A stretch of 64,000 nucleotides of DNA from Lactobacillus sp. ESL0701 (GTDB lineage Bacteria > Bacillota > Bacilli > Lactobacillales > Lactobacillaceae). How positions within the stretch are numbered: the stretch's first letter is position 1; every line of letters starts with the position of its first letter. A program made the position numbers and the translations under genes. The stretch is from contig NZ_JAQTIC010000001.1 of the NCBI RefSeq assembly GCF_029433445.1, positions 62,001 through 126,000 on the forward strand. Reading direction: 5' to 3'. Under the pieces are notes generated by a model. That model had not been told where the DNA came from and did no database searches. It was given only the letters and a program-made list of their open reading frames with translations. Positions 16,970-26,641 of the stretch are shown here, in pieces.

Positions 16970-19510
16970 ATGAAGTACCAAGAGCAGCCAACCCAAATTG
17001 AAGTACGCGGTGGCCGCGTGAACAACTTGAAGAATATCAATGTCAATATTCCTCTGCATCAGTTTGTTGCTATTTCAGGACTTAGCGGCTCCGGAAAATC
17101 AAGTTTGGCGATGGGAATTTTGTATTCTGAAGGTGCAAGACGCTATCTTGATTCACTTGCAACCTATACCAGACGCCGAATTAGCCAAGTGGGGCGAGCT
17201 ACTGTTGATGAAGTAAAGCATATTCCCTCGGCTTTGGCGTTAAGACAACGCCCAACAATTCCGGGTGTACGATCAACGGTTGGGACAGTGACCGAAATTT
17301 TTAATATTTTACGGCTGATTTTTTCACGGTTAGGCTCGCCGGTTTGTCCTAATGGGCATCGCGTGGCACCAACAATTAAAATTGCCCAAGCAATGGACTT
17401 AACAGGAGAGGCAATGGGGCAGATAACTTGTCCCACTTGCGGCGTTAAATTTTGTGCTTTTAGCGCCGAAGACTTCGCCTTTAACTCAGATGGTGCTTGT
17501 AAGCAATGTCAGGGGCTAGGAACGGTCGAACAGATTGATGATAGTAAGATTATCGCTGATAAAAATTTATCGCTAGAACAGGGCGCTGTGGCGACGTGGC
17601 AAATACCAGGACGTAACTGGATGTGGCGGATTGCTCATGAACTGGGTGTTCGCACAGATATTCCTTATCGTGAATTGACTGCTGAAGAAAAAGATATTGT
17701 CTTACATGGTGAAGAACGTAAAATTCCAATTGACGTTCCAACTTCAACTGGACGGGTGTACCATTTAGATGCCTTGTATGAGAATGCCTATAACGCTGTT
17801 GCAAATTCGCGCAAAACAACTAAGTCGGAACGTGGCTTAGAGCGGATTAATGCTTTTTATCGTTTTAGTACTTGTCCACGTTGTCATGGCTCGCGGATTG
17901 ATCCTAGTCGCTGGACACAACTAGTTGCTGGTAAAAATATTGTAACGGCAGAGCAGTTAACTTTAGGTCAGCTGGATAGCTATATGCAGGAAATTTTGGC
18001 CGAATTGCCAGAAGATATGCAGGAATTGGCAAAGAACTTAACTGGTGAATTGCTGCATCAGGTTAAACCGCTATTAAAGTTGGGGTTGGATTATTTAAGT
18101 TTATCGCGGCAAGCCAACACTTTATCAACAGGCGAATTGCAGCGAATCCAGTTAGGACGAACTTTAAGAACGGAAACAACGGGAGTACTGTATGTTTTGG
18201 ATGAGCCATCAGTTGGTCTGCATCCGGATAATGTAGCGGGATTGATAGATGTCTTTCATGAATTAGTTAATCAAGGCAATTCTCTAGTGGTTGTTGACCA
18301 TGAAACATCAATTATTAATGCCGCCGATTGGATTATTGAGATTGGTCCAGGTTCTGGCAGTCAGGGCGGACAAATTATCGCTCAAGGTACACCTAGTCAG
18401 ATTAAGCAAAATAAAAATTCACATATTAGTCCTTATTTAACGGGAAGTGCAGCTTTGCAAGTTAGACCGCAGGTACAAGCAGCCACCTTATTTGCCCAAG
18501 GCAAAATTGCGTTTACGGTTACTGACCGGTTTAATTTGCATGACGTTCACGCACAGATTCCGGTCGGACGGCTGACTTCAATTACTGGTTTTTCTGGTGC
18601 TGGTAAGACAACGATGATCCTTGATTCACTTTTACCAGCACTCAAGGCACAAAAAAATCATGAAACTTTGCCGACATGGGTTAAAGATCTGACAGCTAGT
18701 GGCATTACTAATGTGGTTAGTGTCGATTCTGCTCCGGTTGGTAAAAATCAGCGGTCGACGGTTGCGACGTATACCGATATCATGACGAGTTTACGCAAAT
18801 TATTCGCCAAGCAGCCATTGGCAAAGGAGTTAAAATATAAGGCCACGCATTTTTCTTATAATAATAAAGAAGGCGCGTGCCCAGCTTGTGGTGGTACTGG
18901 GGTAATTGCACTTGATATACAATATTTACCTGATATGGTGGAAACCTGTTCTGTCTGCGGCGGTCGTCGGTATAATTCTAAGGTCCTGCAAGTTAAATGG
19001 CAGGGTTTGAATATTGCTGATGTTCTCGCCCTTTCGGTTGATGATGCACTCGAAGACGGATTGTTTGCGGAAGTGCCGGCAATTAAAAAAACAGTCACGA
19101 CTCTGCATGATATGGGTTTGGGTTATCTGCATTTAGGTGAGTCAACTCCAACCTTGTCTGGTGGTGAGGCGCAGCGGCTTAAATTGACTAGTCACTTGCA
19201 TCATAAGCAAAAAGGCAGTTTATTTGTCTTTGATGAACCAACTGTGGGTTTACATCCGTCTGATGTGCGGACACTATTAAATATTTTGCAAAAATTGTTA
19301 ACCCAGCAGGCAACGATTATAACGATTACACATGACCTGGATGTGATTGCCAATAGTGATTATATGATTGACATGGGACCACGTGGCGGTCAGCAAGGTG
19401 GTCGGATTGTTATTAGCGGCCGACCTGTGGATATTTATCAAACTGGAACCAGTTTAACTGCCAAATATTTGCGTAAGCATTATGATTTGTATCAAAATAA
19501 AAATAATTAA
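16970..19510 (+). CDS. UvrA-like ABC-type excinuclease subunit paralogue (UvrA2/DrrC type)
   Basis: This 846-residue protein carries two ABC ATPase modules: Walker A SGLSGSGKSS and GFSGAGKTT, signatures LSTGELQRIQLG and LSGGEAQRLKL, Walker B YVLDEPSVGLHP and FVFDEPTVGLHP. Zinc-binding cysteine pairs occur (CPTC...CKQC; CPAC...CSVC). It is about 100 residues shorter than housekeeping UvrA (~940), consistent with loss of part of the UvrB-binding region, as in UvrA2/daunorubicin-resistance relatives. Such paralogues are tied to tolerance of DNA-binding drugs. AAAGGAG precedes the ATG. It is last in the PTS IIC-hydrolase unit. Confidence 0.85.
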   Translation: MKYQEQPTQIEVRGGRVNNLKNINVNIPLHQFVAISGLSGSGKSSLAMGILYSEGARRYLDSLATYTRRRISQVGRATVDEVKHIPSALALRQRPTIPGVRSTVGTVTEIFNILRLIFSRLGSPVCPNGHRVAPTIKIAQAMDLTGEAMGQITCPTCGVKFCAFSAEDFAFNSDGACKQCQGLGTVEQIDDSKIIADKNLSLEQGAVATWQIPGRNWMWRIAHELGVRTDIPYRELTAEEKDIVLHGEERKIPIDVPTSTGRVYHLDALYENAYNAVANSRKTTKSERGLERINAFYRFSTCPRCHGSRIDPSRWTQLVAGKNIVTAEQLTLGQLDSYMQEILAELPEDMQELAKNLTGELLHQVKPLLKLGLDYLSLSRQANTLSTGELQRIQLGRTLRTETTGVLYVLDEPSVGLHPDNVAGLIDVFHELVNQGNSLVVVDHETSIINAADWIIEIGPGSGSQGGQIIAQGTPSQIKQNKNSHISPYLTGSAALQVRPQVQAATLFAQGKIAFTVTDRFNLHDVHAQIPVGRLTSITGFSGAGKTTMILDSLLPALKAQKNHETLPTWVKDLTASGITNVVSVDSAPVGKNQRSTVATYTDIMTSLRKLFAKQPLAKELKYKATHFSYNNKEGACPACGGTGVIALDIQYLPDMVETCSVCGGRRYNSKVLQVKWQGLNIADVLALSVDDALEDGLFAEVPAIKKTVTTLHDMGLGYLHLGESTPTLSGGEAQRLKLTSHLHHKQKGSLFVFDEPTVGLHPSDVRTLLNILQKLLTQQATIITITHDLDVIANSDYMIDMGPRGGQQGGRIVISGRPVDIYQTGTSLTAKYLRKHYDLYQNKNN

Positions 19511-19517
19511 TCTATAC

Positions 19518-19545
19518 AAAATGCTGATAAATCAGCATTTTTTAA
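19518..19545 (+). terminator. Terminator of the UvrA paralogue
   Basis: AAATGCTGAT/ATCAGCATTT with a 2-nt loop followed by T-run, directly after the stop codon. Confidence 0.85.
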
Positions 19546-19603
19546 TTTGTTTAAAGTGAGGGTTAAGAAAATTAATGAATTGTGGAAAAGTGAGCTAAAT
19601 AAT

Positions 19604-19631
19604 TTGCTATTTGTGGATAACCTGTTATAAT
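19604..19631 (+). promoter_or_regulatory. clpL promoter
   Basis: TTGCTA (19604-19609), a 16-bp spacer, and TATAAT (19626-19631) with an extended TG. The CIRCE element begins 17 bp downstream of the -10. Confidence 0.7.
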
Positions 19632-19647
19632 TTGGGATGTAAAGAAA

Positions 19648-19674
19648 TTAGCACTCGGATATAAAGAGTGCTAA
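19648..19674. promoter_or_regulatory. CIRCE operator (HrcA)
   Basis: TTAGCACTC (19648-19656), 9 nt, GAGTGCTAA (19666-19674): a perfect match to the HrcA-binding inverted repeat. It covers the transcript start region of clpL, so heat-shock derepression by HrcA is expected. Confidence 0.97.
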
Positions 19675-19711
19675 TTTAAAAAACAAAAACTACAATAAGG
19701 GGTGTTAATAA

Positions 19712-21820
19712 ATGGCATACTTTGATAATGATTTTGATAATTTATTTAACGAATTAAATGATTCTTTCTTTGGTAATCTGAATGATTCAAATAATGGTTC
19801 AATTCCGATCCATTATTCAGGTAATATGAACTTGTCACCGCAGAATTTCAATGGTCAAGGACAGGTAGCAGGTCCAGAGCAAAAGCAAGAAAAGCCAATC
19901 GGTGTTGATTTAGTTGAACAAGCTAAAGAACATAAATATGATCCAGTAATTGGTCGAGATGAGCAGATTAAAGAAGTAATTGAAATTCTGAGTCGGCGGA
20001 AAAAGAATAATCCGGTATTGGTTGGTCCTGCTGGTGTTGGTAAGACCGCGATTGTTGAAGGTCTAGCACAAAAGATTGCGAGCGGCGATGTTCCAGACAA
20101 GATGAAGGACAAACATATTATTGACGTTAATATTAATGATATGGTTGCCGGCTCTAGCTTACGGGGCAGCTTTGAAGAGCGCTTGAAGAAGGTTATTGAT
20201 CAGGCTAAGAAGGATCCAAATATTATCTTGTTCATTGATGAATTGCACAACATTGTTGGTGCTGGATCAACTGACTCCGAAAATAACAGCGGCGATGCCG
20301 CAAACATCCTGAAGCCTGCTTTGGCAAGTGGTGACTTGAACTTAATTGGGGCTACAACCACTGGTGAATACCGTAGAATTGAAAATGATGCAGCTTTGGC
20401 ACGGCGGTTCCAACCAGTACAGGTACCGGAACCATCAGCTGACGTTACCGTTAAAATCTTGGAAGGACTAAAGAAGAAGTACGAAGATTACCACCACGTT
20501 AAGTATGATGATAGTGCTTTGCGCTTAGCTGTTGAATTGTCGCAGCGTTATATTCAAGGTCGGCACTTACCAGATAAGGCAATTGACTTAATGGACGAAG
20601 CTGGTGCTAAAAAGGGTCTAGATACAGTTCCAGAAGATGAAGCTAGTCTGCAGGAACGGATTGAGCACCTTGAACATGAAAAGAAAGAGGCTGCTGAAAA
20701 GGAAGATTATGCTAAGGCTAGTGATTTAAAGAAGCAAATTCAAGAATTGACCGATAAAAAGGATCATGTTCATGATGTTGCAACCCCAAGGGTTACGGAT
20801 CAAGATATTTATGCCTTAATTGAAGCAAGAACCAAGATCCCGATGAGTGAATTGCATGCAAGTGAGGGACAGCATAATCTTGACTTAGCTAAACGACTTA
20901 AGAAAGCGGTAATCGATCAAGATAATGCCATTGATATTATTACTGATGCGATTGCACGTAAGCAGGTATTCAAAGATAATGATCGTCCAACTGGCTCATT
21001 CCTGCTCACAGGACCTACCGGTGTTGGTAAGACAGAATTAGCTAAACAATTGGCAATTCAGTTGTTTGGTGGTGAAAATCACCTAATTAGACTTGATATG
21101 TCAGAATACCAAGACCAAATGGCAGTTAATAAGTTGATCGGTTCTGCCCCAGGTTATGTTGGTTATGGTGAAGGCGGTCAATTAACTGAAAAAGTTCGTC
21201 ACCAACCATACAGTTTGATTTTATTTGATGAAATTGAAAAGGCTAATCCACAAGTCTTTAACGCACTTTTGCAAATTATGGACGATGGTCGTTTAACCGA
21301 TGCGCAAGGAAGAACGGTTTCCTTTAAGGATACAATCTTGATTATGACTTCTAATGCCGGCTTTTCTGACAATCTGCTTAAAGATGGCAAGGTCGATCAT
21401 GATAAGATGATTAAGGCACTGGAAGCTTACTTCAGACCAGAATTTTTGAACCGACTTGATGCAATTGTGCCATTTAACTCATTGAGTGAAGAAGATATGA
21501 CTAAGATTATCGACATTTATCTCAAAAAGATGGATAAGGTCCTTGCTAAGAGAAAAATCAAGGTTGATGTTTCACATGAAACGAAAGCTTATCTTGCAGA
21601 GAAGGGCTATGACAAGAAGTTTGGTGCACGGCCATTGCGTCGGGTAGTTGAACAGGATCTGGAAACACCAATTGCCAAATTATTGATGAAGGAACCAGAC
21701 ACTAAAGAAGTTAAGTTTACTGCTGATGATCAGCATGTATACTTGAACGGTGAGGCGATATTGGACATTAATCCCAAAGTAGAAGCTGAAGCCGAAAAAG
21801 TCGAAAAAGAAGAGAAATAA
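19712..21820 (+). CDS. clpL: ATP-dependent chaperone ClpL
   Basis: This 702-residue Clp/Hsp100 AAA+ protein has two ATPase modules (GPAGVGKTA and GPTGVGKTE) and a short coiled middle domain (EHEKKEAAEKEDYAKAS) between them. The N-terminal ~60 residues are Asn/Asp/Phe-rich and lack the ClpE zinc finger and the ClpC N-domain repeats; length and N-terminus fit ClpL. ClpL is a disaggregase linked to thermotolerance, and in L. gasseri it has been placed in the HrcA regulon, matching the CIRCE site here. AAGGGG precedes the ATG. Confidence 0.88.
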   Translation: MAYFDNDFDNLFNELNDSFFGNLNDSNNGSIPIHYSGNMNLSPQNFNGQGQVAGPEQKQEKPIGVDLVEQAKEHKYDPVIGRDEQIKEVIEILSRRKKNNPVLVGPAGVGKTAIVEGLAQKIASGDVPDKMKDKHIIDVNINDMVAGSSLRGSFEERLKKVIDQAKKDPNIILFIDELHNIVGAGSTDSENNSGDAANILKPALASGDLNLIGATTTGEYRRIENDAALARRFQPVQVPEPSADVTVKILEGLKKKYEDYHHVKYDDSALRLAVELSQRYIQGRHLPDKAIDLMDEAGAKKGLDTVPEDEASLQERIEHLEHEKKEAAEKEDYAKASDLKKQIQELTDKKDHVHDVATPRVTDQDIYALIEARTKIPMSELHASEGQHNLDLAKRLKKAVIDQDNAIDIITDAIARKQVFKDNDRPTGSFLLTGPTGVGKTELAKQLAIQLFGGENHLIRLDMSEYQDQMAVNKLIGSAPGYVGYGEGGQLTEKVRHQPYSLILFDEIEKANPQVFNALLQIMDDGRLTDAQGRTVSFKDTILIMTSNAGFSDNLLKDGKVDHDKMIKALEAYFRPEFLNRLDAIVPFNSLSEEDMTKIIDIYLKKMDKVLAKRKIKVDVSHETKAYLAEKGYDKKFGARPLRRVVEQDLETPIAKLLMKEPDTKEVKFTADDQHVYLNGEAILDINPKVEAEAEKVEKEEK

Positions 21821-21830
21821 TTTAATATGG

Positions 21831-21864
21831 AAAACGTCACTTTTTTGGAAGTGACGTTTTTTAG
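21831..21864 (+). terminator. clpL terminator
   Basis: AAAACGTCACTT/AAGTGACGTTTT stem followed by further T residues. Confidence 0.85.
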
Positions 21865-22004
21865 TATATATGTAGTAAAGCTTCGATCTGCTATTGACAT
21901 CTGTAACTTTATGGTTTAAATTAGTTAACAATTAAATAATTATGAAAATAATCTGGTTTAAATTTTCATATCTATCCCAAGGATTAAAAATTGGAGGCAC
22001 TCTG

Positions 22005-23027
22005 ATGAAACAAAAGGTAGAAGATCTTGATTGGAATAATCTCGGTTTTGAATATCGTGATCTGCCATATCGTTACGAAGCTAAGTATAAAGATGGTGAA
22101 TGGCAAGAAGGGAAGTTAGTTGAAGATTCAACTGTGACCCTTTCTGAAGGAGCAGAAGTTTTGCACTATGGGCAGGAAATTTTTGAAGGATTAAAGGCTT
22201 ATCGGAGAAAAGATGGCAAGATTAATCTTTTTCGCCCAGACCAAAATGCCCATCGGTTTTCGTTGTCAGCTGAACGCTTAGCAATGCCTCCTTATCCCGA
22301 AGATAAGTTCGTTGAGGCCGTTAAGCAAGTTGTTTTGGCTAATAAAGAATACGTTCCACCATATGACAGTGGTGCAACGCTGTATGTTCGGCCATTTATG
22401 ATTGGAACTTCGCAGGCTTTGGGGGTTGCAGCAGCAACAGAATATACTTTGCGGATTTTTGCCACCCCAGTAGGGGCATATATTAAGGGCCTAAATCCAG
22501 CAGCTTATAAAGTTAGTCCATACGATCGTGCCGCTTATGCTGGTACCGGTCAAGCTAAGACATCAGGTAATTATGCCAGCAGCTTGCTGCCATCAGTTGA
22601 AGCCCATAAGAAAGGCTTTGCTGATTGCTTGTATCTTGACCCACGTGAGCACAAGTATGTTGATGAGTTTGGTGGTGCTAACTTCTTTGGCATTACTCAA
22701 GAAGGTCAATTTGTAACGCCAAAATCTGAATCAATTTTGATTTCCATCACTAAAAAGTCGCTGCTTGAAGTAGCTAAACGTCAAGGCTTGAATCCTGTTG
22801 AACGGCAAATCACTTTGGAAGAAGCCTTTAACATGAAAGAAGCTGGGGCAATGGGCACGGCAGCTGTAATTTCGCCAGTTGGTTCGATTACGTATAATGG
22901 TCAAAAGCATGTTATCTACAGTGAAGAAAAGACCGGTCCAGTTACGACTAAGTTGTATAATGAGCTGATTGCTATCCAATATGGTGATAAGACTGGCCCT
23001 GAAGGCTGGGTACAGACAATCGATTAG
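22005..23027 (+). CDS. ilvE: Branched-chain amino acid aminotransferase
   Basis: This PLP enzyme exchanges the amino group between Val/Leu/Ile and 2-oxoglutarate. I choose the ATG at 22005 (340 residues, starting MKQKVEDLDWNN) because GGAGG lies 8 nt upstream; an earlier ATG at 21942 adds an unrelated hydrophobic tail. Motifs: LHYGQEIFEGLKAY, GQAKTSGNYA with the PLP Lys, CLYLD, and EAGAMGTAAVISPVG for the phosphate loop. It is a single gene, ended by two successive hairpins. Confidence 0.93.
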   Translation: MKQKVEDLDWNNLGFEYRDLPYRYEAKYKDGEWQEGKLVEDSTVTLSEGAEVLHYGQEIFEGLKAYRRKDGKINLFRPDQNAHRFSLSAERLAMPPYPEDKFVEAVKQVVLANKEYVPPYDSGATLYVRPFMIGTSQALGVAAATEYTLRIFATPVGAYIKGLNPAAYKVSPYDRAAYAGTGQAKTSGNYASSLLPSVEAHKKGFADCLYLDPREHKYVDEFGGANFFGITQEGQFVTPKSESILISITKKSLLEVAKRQGLNPVERQITLEEAFNMKEAGAMGTAAVISPVGSITYNGQKHVIYSEEKTGPVTTKLYNELIAIQYGDKTGPEGWVQTID

Positions 23028-23046
23028 AATTTTGATAATTAATAAA

Positions 23047-23076
23047 AGGGCACGGAAATTTCCGTGTCCTTTTTGA
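23047..23076 (+). terminator. ilvE terminator
   Basis: AGGGCACGGAAA/TTTCCGTGTCCT stem followed by TTTTT. Confidence 0.85.
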
Positions 23077-23089
23077 ATAATTTGATTTT

Positions 23090-23127
23090 AAAGCACCTCA
23101 AGTTTTAAAACTTGAGGTGCTTTTTTT
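23090..23127. terminator. Second hairpin after ilvE
   Basis: A near-perfect 34-bp inverted repeat (AAAGCACCTCAAGTTTT and its complement) followed by T7, only 15 bp after the first terminator. A tandem back-up terminator is the simplest reading. Confidence 0.75.
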
Positions 23128-23250
23128 GTTGGTTAGATTTTGATCTGACTTAGCTATTTGGCAATATACAGTATGGAGTTTGGCACATTTATTTCATATA
23201 ATAGTATAGTTGTTTAATTTTACAAACCACGTATGGAAGATGGGTTAGAA

Positions 23251-24645
23251 ATGAAAAATAAAAAAGCAGGCGATAAATTAGGCTTCAGTGCCATGGTTTT
23301 TCTTGCAATTAACATGATAATTGGCTCCGGTATTTTTTTAACACCTGGAAGTGTAGTTAAACAGGCTGGAAGTAAAACTCTACTGGTTTACCTTGCAGCA
23401 GCACTGGTTGCTACGATTTTGGCGATGTCGTTTGCGGCAGCAGCTAAGTACGTTAATAAGGCCGGAGCATCTTATGCGTATTCAAAGGCCGCATTTGGTC
23501 CTAAGTTTGGCTTTTATATTGGCACGACGTGTTATTTTGCGACTAGTGCTGTTTGGGGTGTAGCTTCTGTTGGAATTACTAAATCAACGATTTCGATTTG
23601 TGGAGGTGATCCAAACAATATAGGTAACGTTACATTGGGGTTGTTGACCTTGATAATATTAGTAACGATTGTTAATTTATTTGGTCAAAAAATCATCAAA
23701 AGAGTAATGAATTTGGCAACGATTGGTAAATTAATAACGCTAGTCTTAATAATTGCTGCAGGTGTCATTGTGTTATTGATAACAGGGGTATCGCACCATT
23801 TAAATGCAGTGGATCAAGTTACTGTTCATGGACACACTGTTATTCCAACTTTGACAACAAGCGGCATGGTAATGGCGGTAGTTTCCGCTTTTTATGCTTT
23901 TACCGGCTTTGAATCTGTTGCTTCTGGTGCAGAAGATATGGAAAATCCTGAGAAAAATCTCCCGCGCGCAATTCCACTAGCAATCTTGGCAGTTGCCATA
24001 GTTTATATTGGTGTCTTGACGGTTGCTTTGAAGCTAAATCCTACGGCATTAATTAAGACTAACCAAGTGATTGCTTTGGCGGCAATTTTTAATAATGAAA
24101 TCTTGCGCGATATAATTTTAGTAGGCGCACTGATTTCAATGTTGGGACTCAACTTTGCTTATAGCTTTAGTACACCGCGAATCTTAGAGGCAATGGCACG
24201 AGAGCATCAGGTATCGCCAAAGTTAACGCAGCGGACTAAAAGGAATTTTCCCGTCAGAACGTATGCTATTTCTGCTGTATTGGCAATTTTGATTCCTTTG
24301 GCTTTTCAATATAATATGACAAATTTGATTACGTTAAGTGCAATTGTCCGTTTTTTGGAATTTACAGTTGTACCACTATCGGTCATTCGGTTTTATTATG
24401 GTAAAAGCAAGGAACAGATTTTGGCTGCTGATAAAAACGTGTGGACTGATCTAATTATTCCGGTGATTGCAGTATTATTGGTCATCTTTTTATTAGTTGA
24501 ATATAATTGGCGCGAACAATTTGGTATTGTAGTCAATAGCCGTGTTATTGGTATTAATTGGTTAGCAATTGTTGCCATGATTTTTGGCTTCTTTGTTTTG
24601 CCTTTTTTGATGTATTTGATTTCGCGGCCACAGCAAAAGAATTAA
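23251..24645 (+). CDS. APC family amino acid permease (copy 1)
   Basis: This protein of about 464 residues has twelve predicted membrane segments. The start at 23251 (MKNKKAGDKLG) lines up with its neighbour's start; an ATG six codons earlier is possible. The first-helix signature NMIIGSGIFLTPG and FTGFESVASGAEDMENPEKNLPRAI are typical of amino acid/polyamine permeases. The substrate is not determinable. It is about 60-70% identical by eye to the next gene, with a terminator between, indicating tandem duplication with separate expression. Confidence 0.87.
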   Translation: MKNKKAGDKLGFSAMVFLAINMIIGSGIFLTPGSVVKQAGSKTLLVYLAAALVATILAMSFAAAAKYVNKAGASYAYSKAAFGPKFGFYIGTTCYFATSAVWGVASVGITKSTISICGGDPNNIGNVTLGLLTLIILVTIVNLFGQKIIKRVMNLATIGKLITLVLIIAAGVIVLLITGVSHHLNAVDQVTVHGHTVIPTLTTSGMVMAVVSAFYAFTGFESVASGAEDMENPEKNLPRAIPLAILAVAIVYIGVLTVALKLNPTALIKTNQVIALAAIFNNEILRDIILVGALISMLGLNFAYSFSTPRILEAMAREHQVSPKLTQRTKRNFPVRTYAISAVLAILIPLAFQYNMTNLITLSAIVRFLEFTVVPLSVIRFYYGKSKEQILAADKNVWTDLIIPVIAVLLVIFLLVEYNWREQFGIVVNSRVIGINWLAIVAMIFGFFVLPFLMYLISRPQQKN

Positions 24646-24658
24646 ATAAATATTTCTT

Positions 24659-24689
24659 AGAATTGAGTTGATACTCAATTCTTTTTTTA
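24659..24689 (+). terminator. Terminator between the tandem permeases
   Basis: AGAATTGAGT/ACTCAATTCT with a 4-nt loop, then T7. Confidence 0.8.
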
Positions 24690-24773
24690 TAAACAAATAT
24701 CATACTATCATTGAGTTTTACTATTATAATATGAATAATTATAATGGTGAAAACAGCTATAAGGAGCATACTA

Positions 24774-26168
24774 ATGGGAAAGAGTAAGAATGATAAACTA
24801 GGCTTTTGGTCGATTGTTCTTTTAGCAATCAATTCAATTATTGGGTCAGGAATTTTTTTAACCCCAGGCAGTGTGGTTAAGCAAGCTGGTAGTCAGGCAT
24901 TATTGGTATATTTGATTGCTGCCATTTTTGCCGCAATTTTGGCTGTTTCGTTTGCGGCTGCTGCCAAATATGTTACTAAGTCAGGAGCTTCGTATGCTTA
25001 TTCTAGAGCTGCATTCGGTAATAAATTTGGCTTTTATATGGGTATTCTGCGTTACTTTTCCGCTAGTGTAGCTTGGGGTGTAATGGCAGTTGGCGTGATT
25101 AAAGCAACTATTTCTATTTTTGGTGGTGAACCAGATAATCTACTAAACGTTACAATTGGTTTTATTGTTTTAATGTTACTACTGACCGTTATTAATTTAT
25201 TTGGTCAACGAATTGTTAAATATGTGATGAATATTGCGACGGTTGGAAAATTAGGAGCACTAGTTTTAATTATTACTGTTGGCTTAATTTTGGTATTAAT
25301 TGCTGGCAAAACTCAAGGATTAACCAGAGTTGACCAGCTTAATTACGGCGGTCGACCAATTGTATCAAGCTTGACACCTACTGGCTTTGTGATGGCACTT
25401 GTTTCTGCGTTTTATGCCTTTACTGGTTTTGAAACAGTTGCCTCTGGTTCCGAAGACATGTATGAACCAGAGAAAAATCTCCCGCGCGCAATTCCGCTGG
25501 CAATTTTTATAATTGCAGTAATTTATATTGGTGTTGTTGCAGTTGCAATGCTGCTAAATCCTTTGGCATTGGTGACAACCAAGCAAGTGGTTGCAATTAG
25601 TGCGATCTTTGATAATAAAATTTTGCGGGATGTAATCTTGGTAGGAGCCTTAATTTCAATGTTTGGCGTTAATATTGCCGCGAGTTTTAATACACCCAGA
25701 ATTTTGGAAGCAATGGCGCGTCAAAGACAGCTATCTGTAGTTTTAACTAAAAGAACTAAGAATAATTTTCCAATTCGTACATTCTTAATTTCCGAGCTGC
25801 TGGCAATTTTGATTCCACTTTCTTTTCAATATAATATGACGAACTTGATTACGCTAAGTGCAATGGTCAGGTTCTTAGGCTTTATTATTGTACCGCTTGC
25901 TGTAATTCAATTTTATCGTGGTAAAAGTAGACAGCCGGTATTATCAGGCAAGAAAAATTTTAAAACAGATGTTGTAATACCGATATTGGCGATAATTCTT
26001 GTGCTTTTGCTGCTGGTTGAGTATAACTGGCGGGAACAATTTGGCATTGTCCAAAATGGCAAAGTTATTGGTATCAATTGGTATGCAATCATGATGATAG
26101 TATTTGGCTTTGTTATTTTACCGTTAATTATGTTTTGGCTTTCAAGAAAAGAGCCGGGAAACAAATAA
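24774..26168 (+). CDS. APC family amino acid permease (copy 2)
   Basis: The start at 24774 (MGKSKNDKLGFW) follows AAGGAG at good spacing; an upstream ATG at 24744 lacks a site. The product is 464 residues with twelve membrane segments, the same NSIIGSGIFLTPG and FTGFETVASGSEDM motifs, and a shared C-terminal VEYNWREQFGIV block as copy 1. The substrate probably overlaps with copy 1. No terminator is obvious in the following 150 bp. Confidence 0.87.
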   Translation: MGKSKNDKLGFWSIVLLAINSIIGSGIFLTPGSVVKQAGSQALLVYLIAAIFAAILAVSFAAAAKYVTKSGASYAYSRAAFGNKFGFYMGILRYFSASVAWGVMAVGVIKATISIFGGEPDNLLNVTIGFIVLMLLLTVINLFGQRIVKYVMNIATVGKLGALVLIITVGLILVLIAGKTQGLTRVDQLNYGGRPIVSSLTPTGFVMALVSAFYAFTGFETVASGSEDMYEPEKNLPRAIPLAIFIIAVIYIGVVAVAMLLNPLALVTTKQVVAISAIFDNKILRDVILVGALISMFGVNIAASFNTPRILEAMARQRQLSVVLTKRTKNNFPIRTFLISELLAILIPLSFQYNMTNLITLSAMVRFLGFIIVPLAVIQFYRGKSRQPVLSGKKNFKTDVVIPILAIILVLLLLVEYNWREQFGIVQNGKVIGINWYAIMMIVFGFVILPLIMFWLSRKEPGNK

Positions 26169-26340
26169 AAAATGATAGGTGCTTAGTAAATTAATATTGG
26201 CAGCAGCTTAACGCCGCTTGCTGTCAAACAACAGTTGTCATCAGCTGGGCGTGAATTGTATCGGGAATTGTTGGTACCAGAACTTAGCGATCAACAAATA
26301 GGCATAGGTATTATACAGATTTTTCATTAGGGGACTATTA
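26169..26340 (+). pseudogene. Short coding remnant
   Basis: A frame without a start codon (roughly 26200-26329) reads SLTPLAVKQQLSSAGRELY and continues to a stop. Its composition is protein-like, but no complete gene exists. It may be the C-terminal end of a lost regulator; the family is not recognised. Confidence 0.25.
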
Positions 26341-26499
26341 ATGTTTATAATCTTAATTTTTATTAGTATTATTTGCTTAATTACAGGCGCTATGATGCTA
26401 TTTAGTGCTAAAAATAAATTTGGCTCAATATTTTTTCTAATAATTGGAATATTGTTTTTAGGAGTACCAGTAGCTATATTTTGGTTTAGAGCCTGTTAG
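26341..26499 (+). CDS. Small membrane protein, 52 aa
   Basis: ATG is preceded by AGGGGA at good distance. The peptide has two membrane helices separated by a short basic loop (SAKNKFG) and ends PVAIFWFRAC. Its function is unknown. A degraded copy lies at 29321-29410, where the last ~20 residues are still recognisable. The duplicates flank the accessory segment 26.3-29.4 kb. Confidence 0.55.
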   Translation: MFIILIFISIICLITGAMMLFSAKNKFGSIFFLIIGILFLGVPVAIFWFRAC

Positions 26500-26641
26500 T
26501 ACTATGCGGTAGGGTGAGATCTATGTCCCATCTTTTTTGTATTGTTTCTAGCAGTGGCATGGATGACTTTTTTATTTTAGTAATCGTTTTCAGATAAGTG
26601 GTATTATATATCTATAAATATTTTTGAGAAAGGGATTGAAA

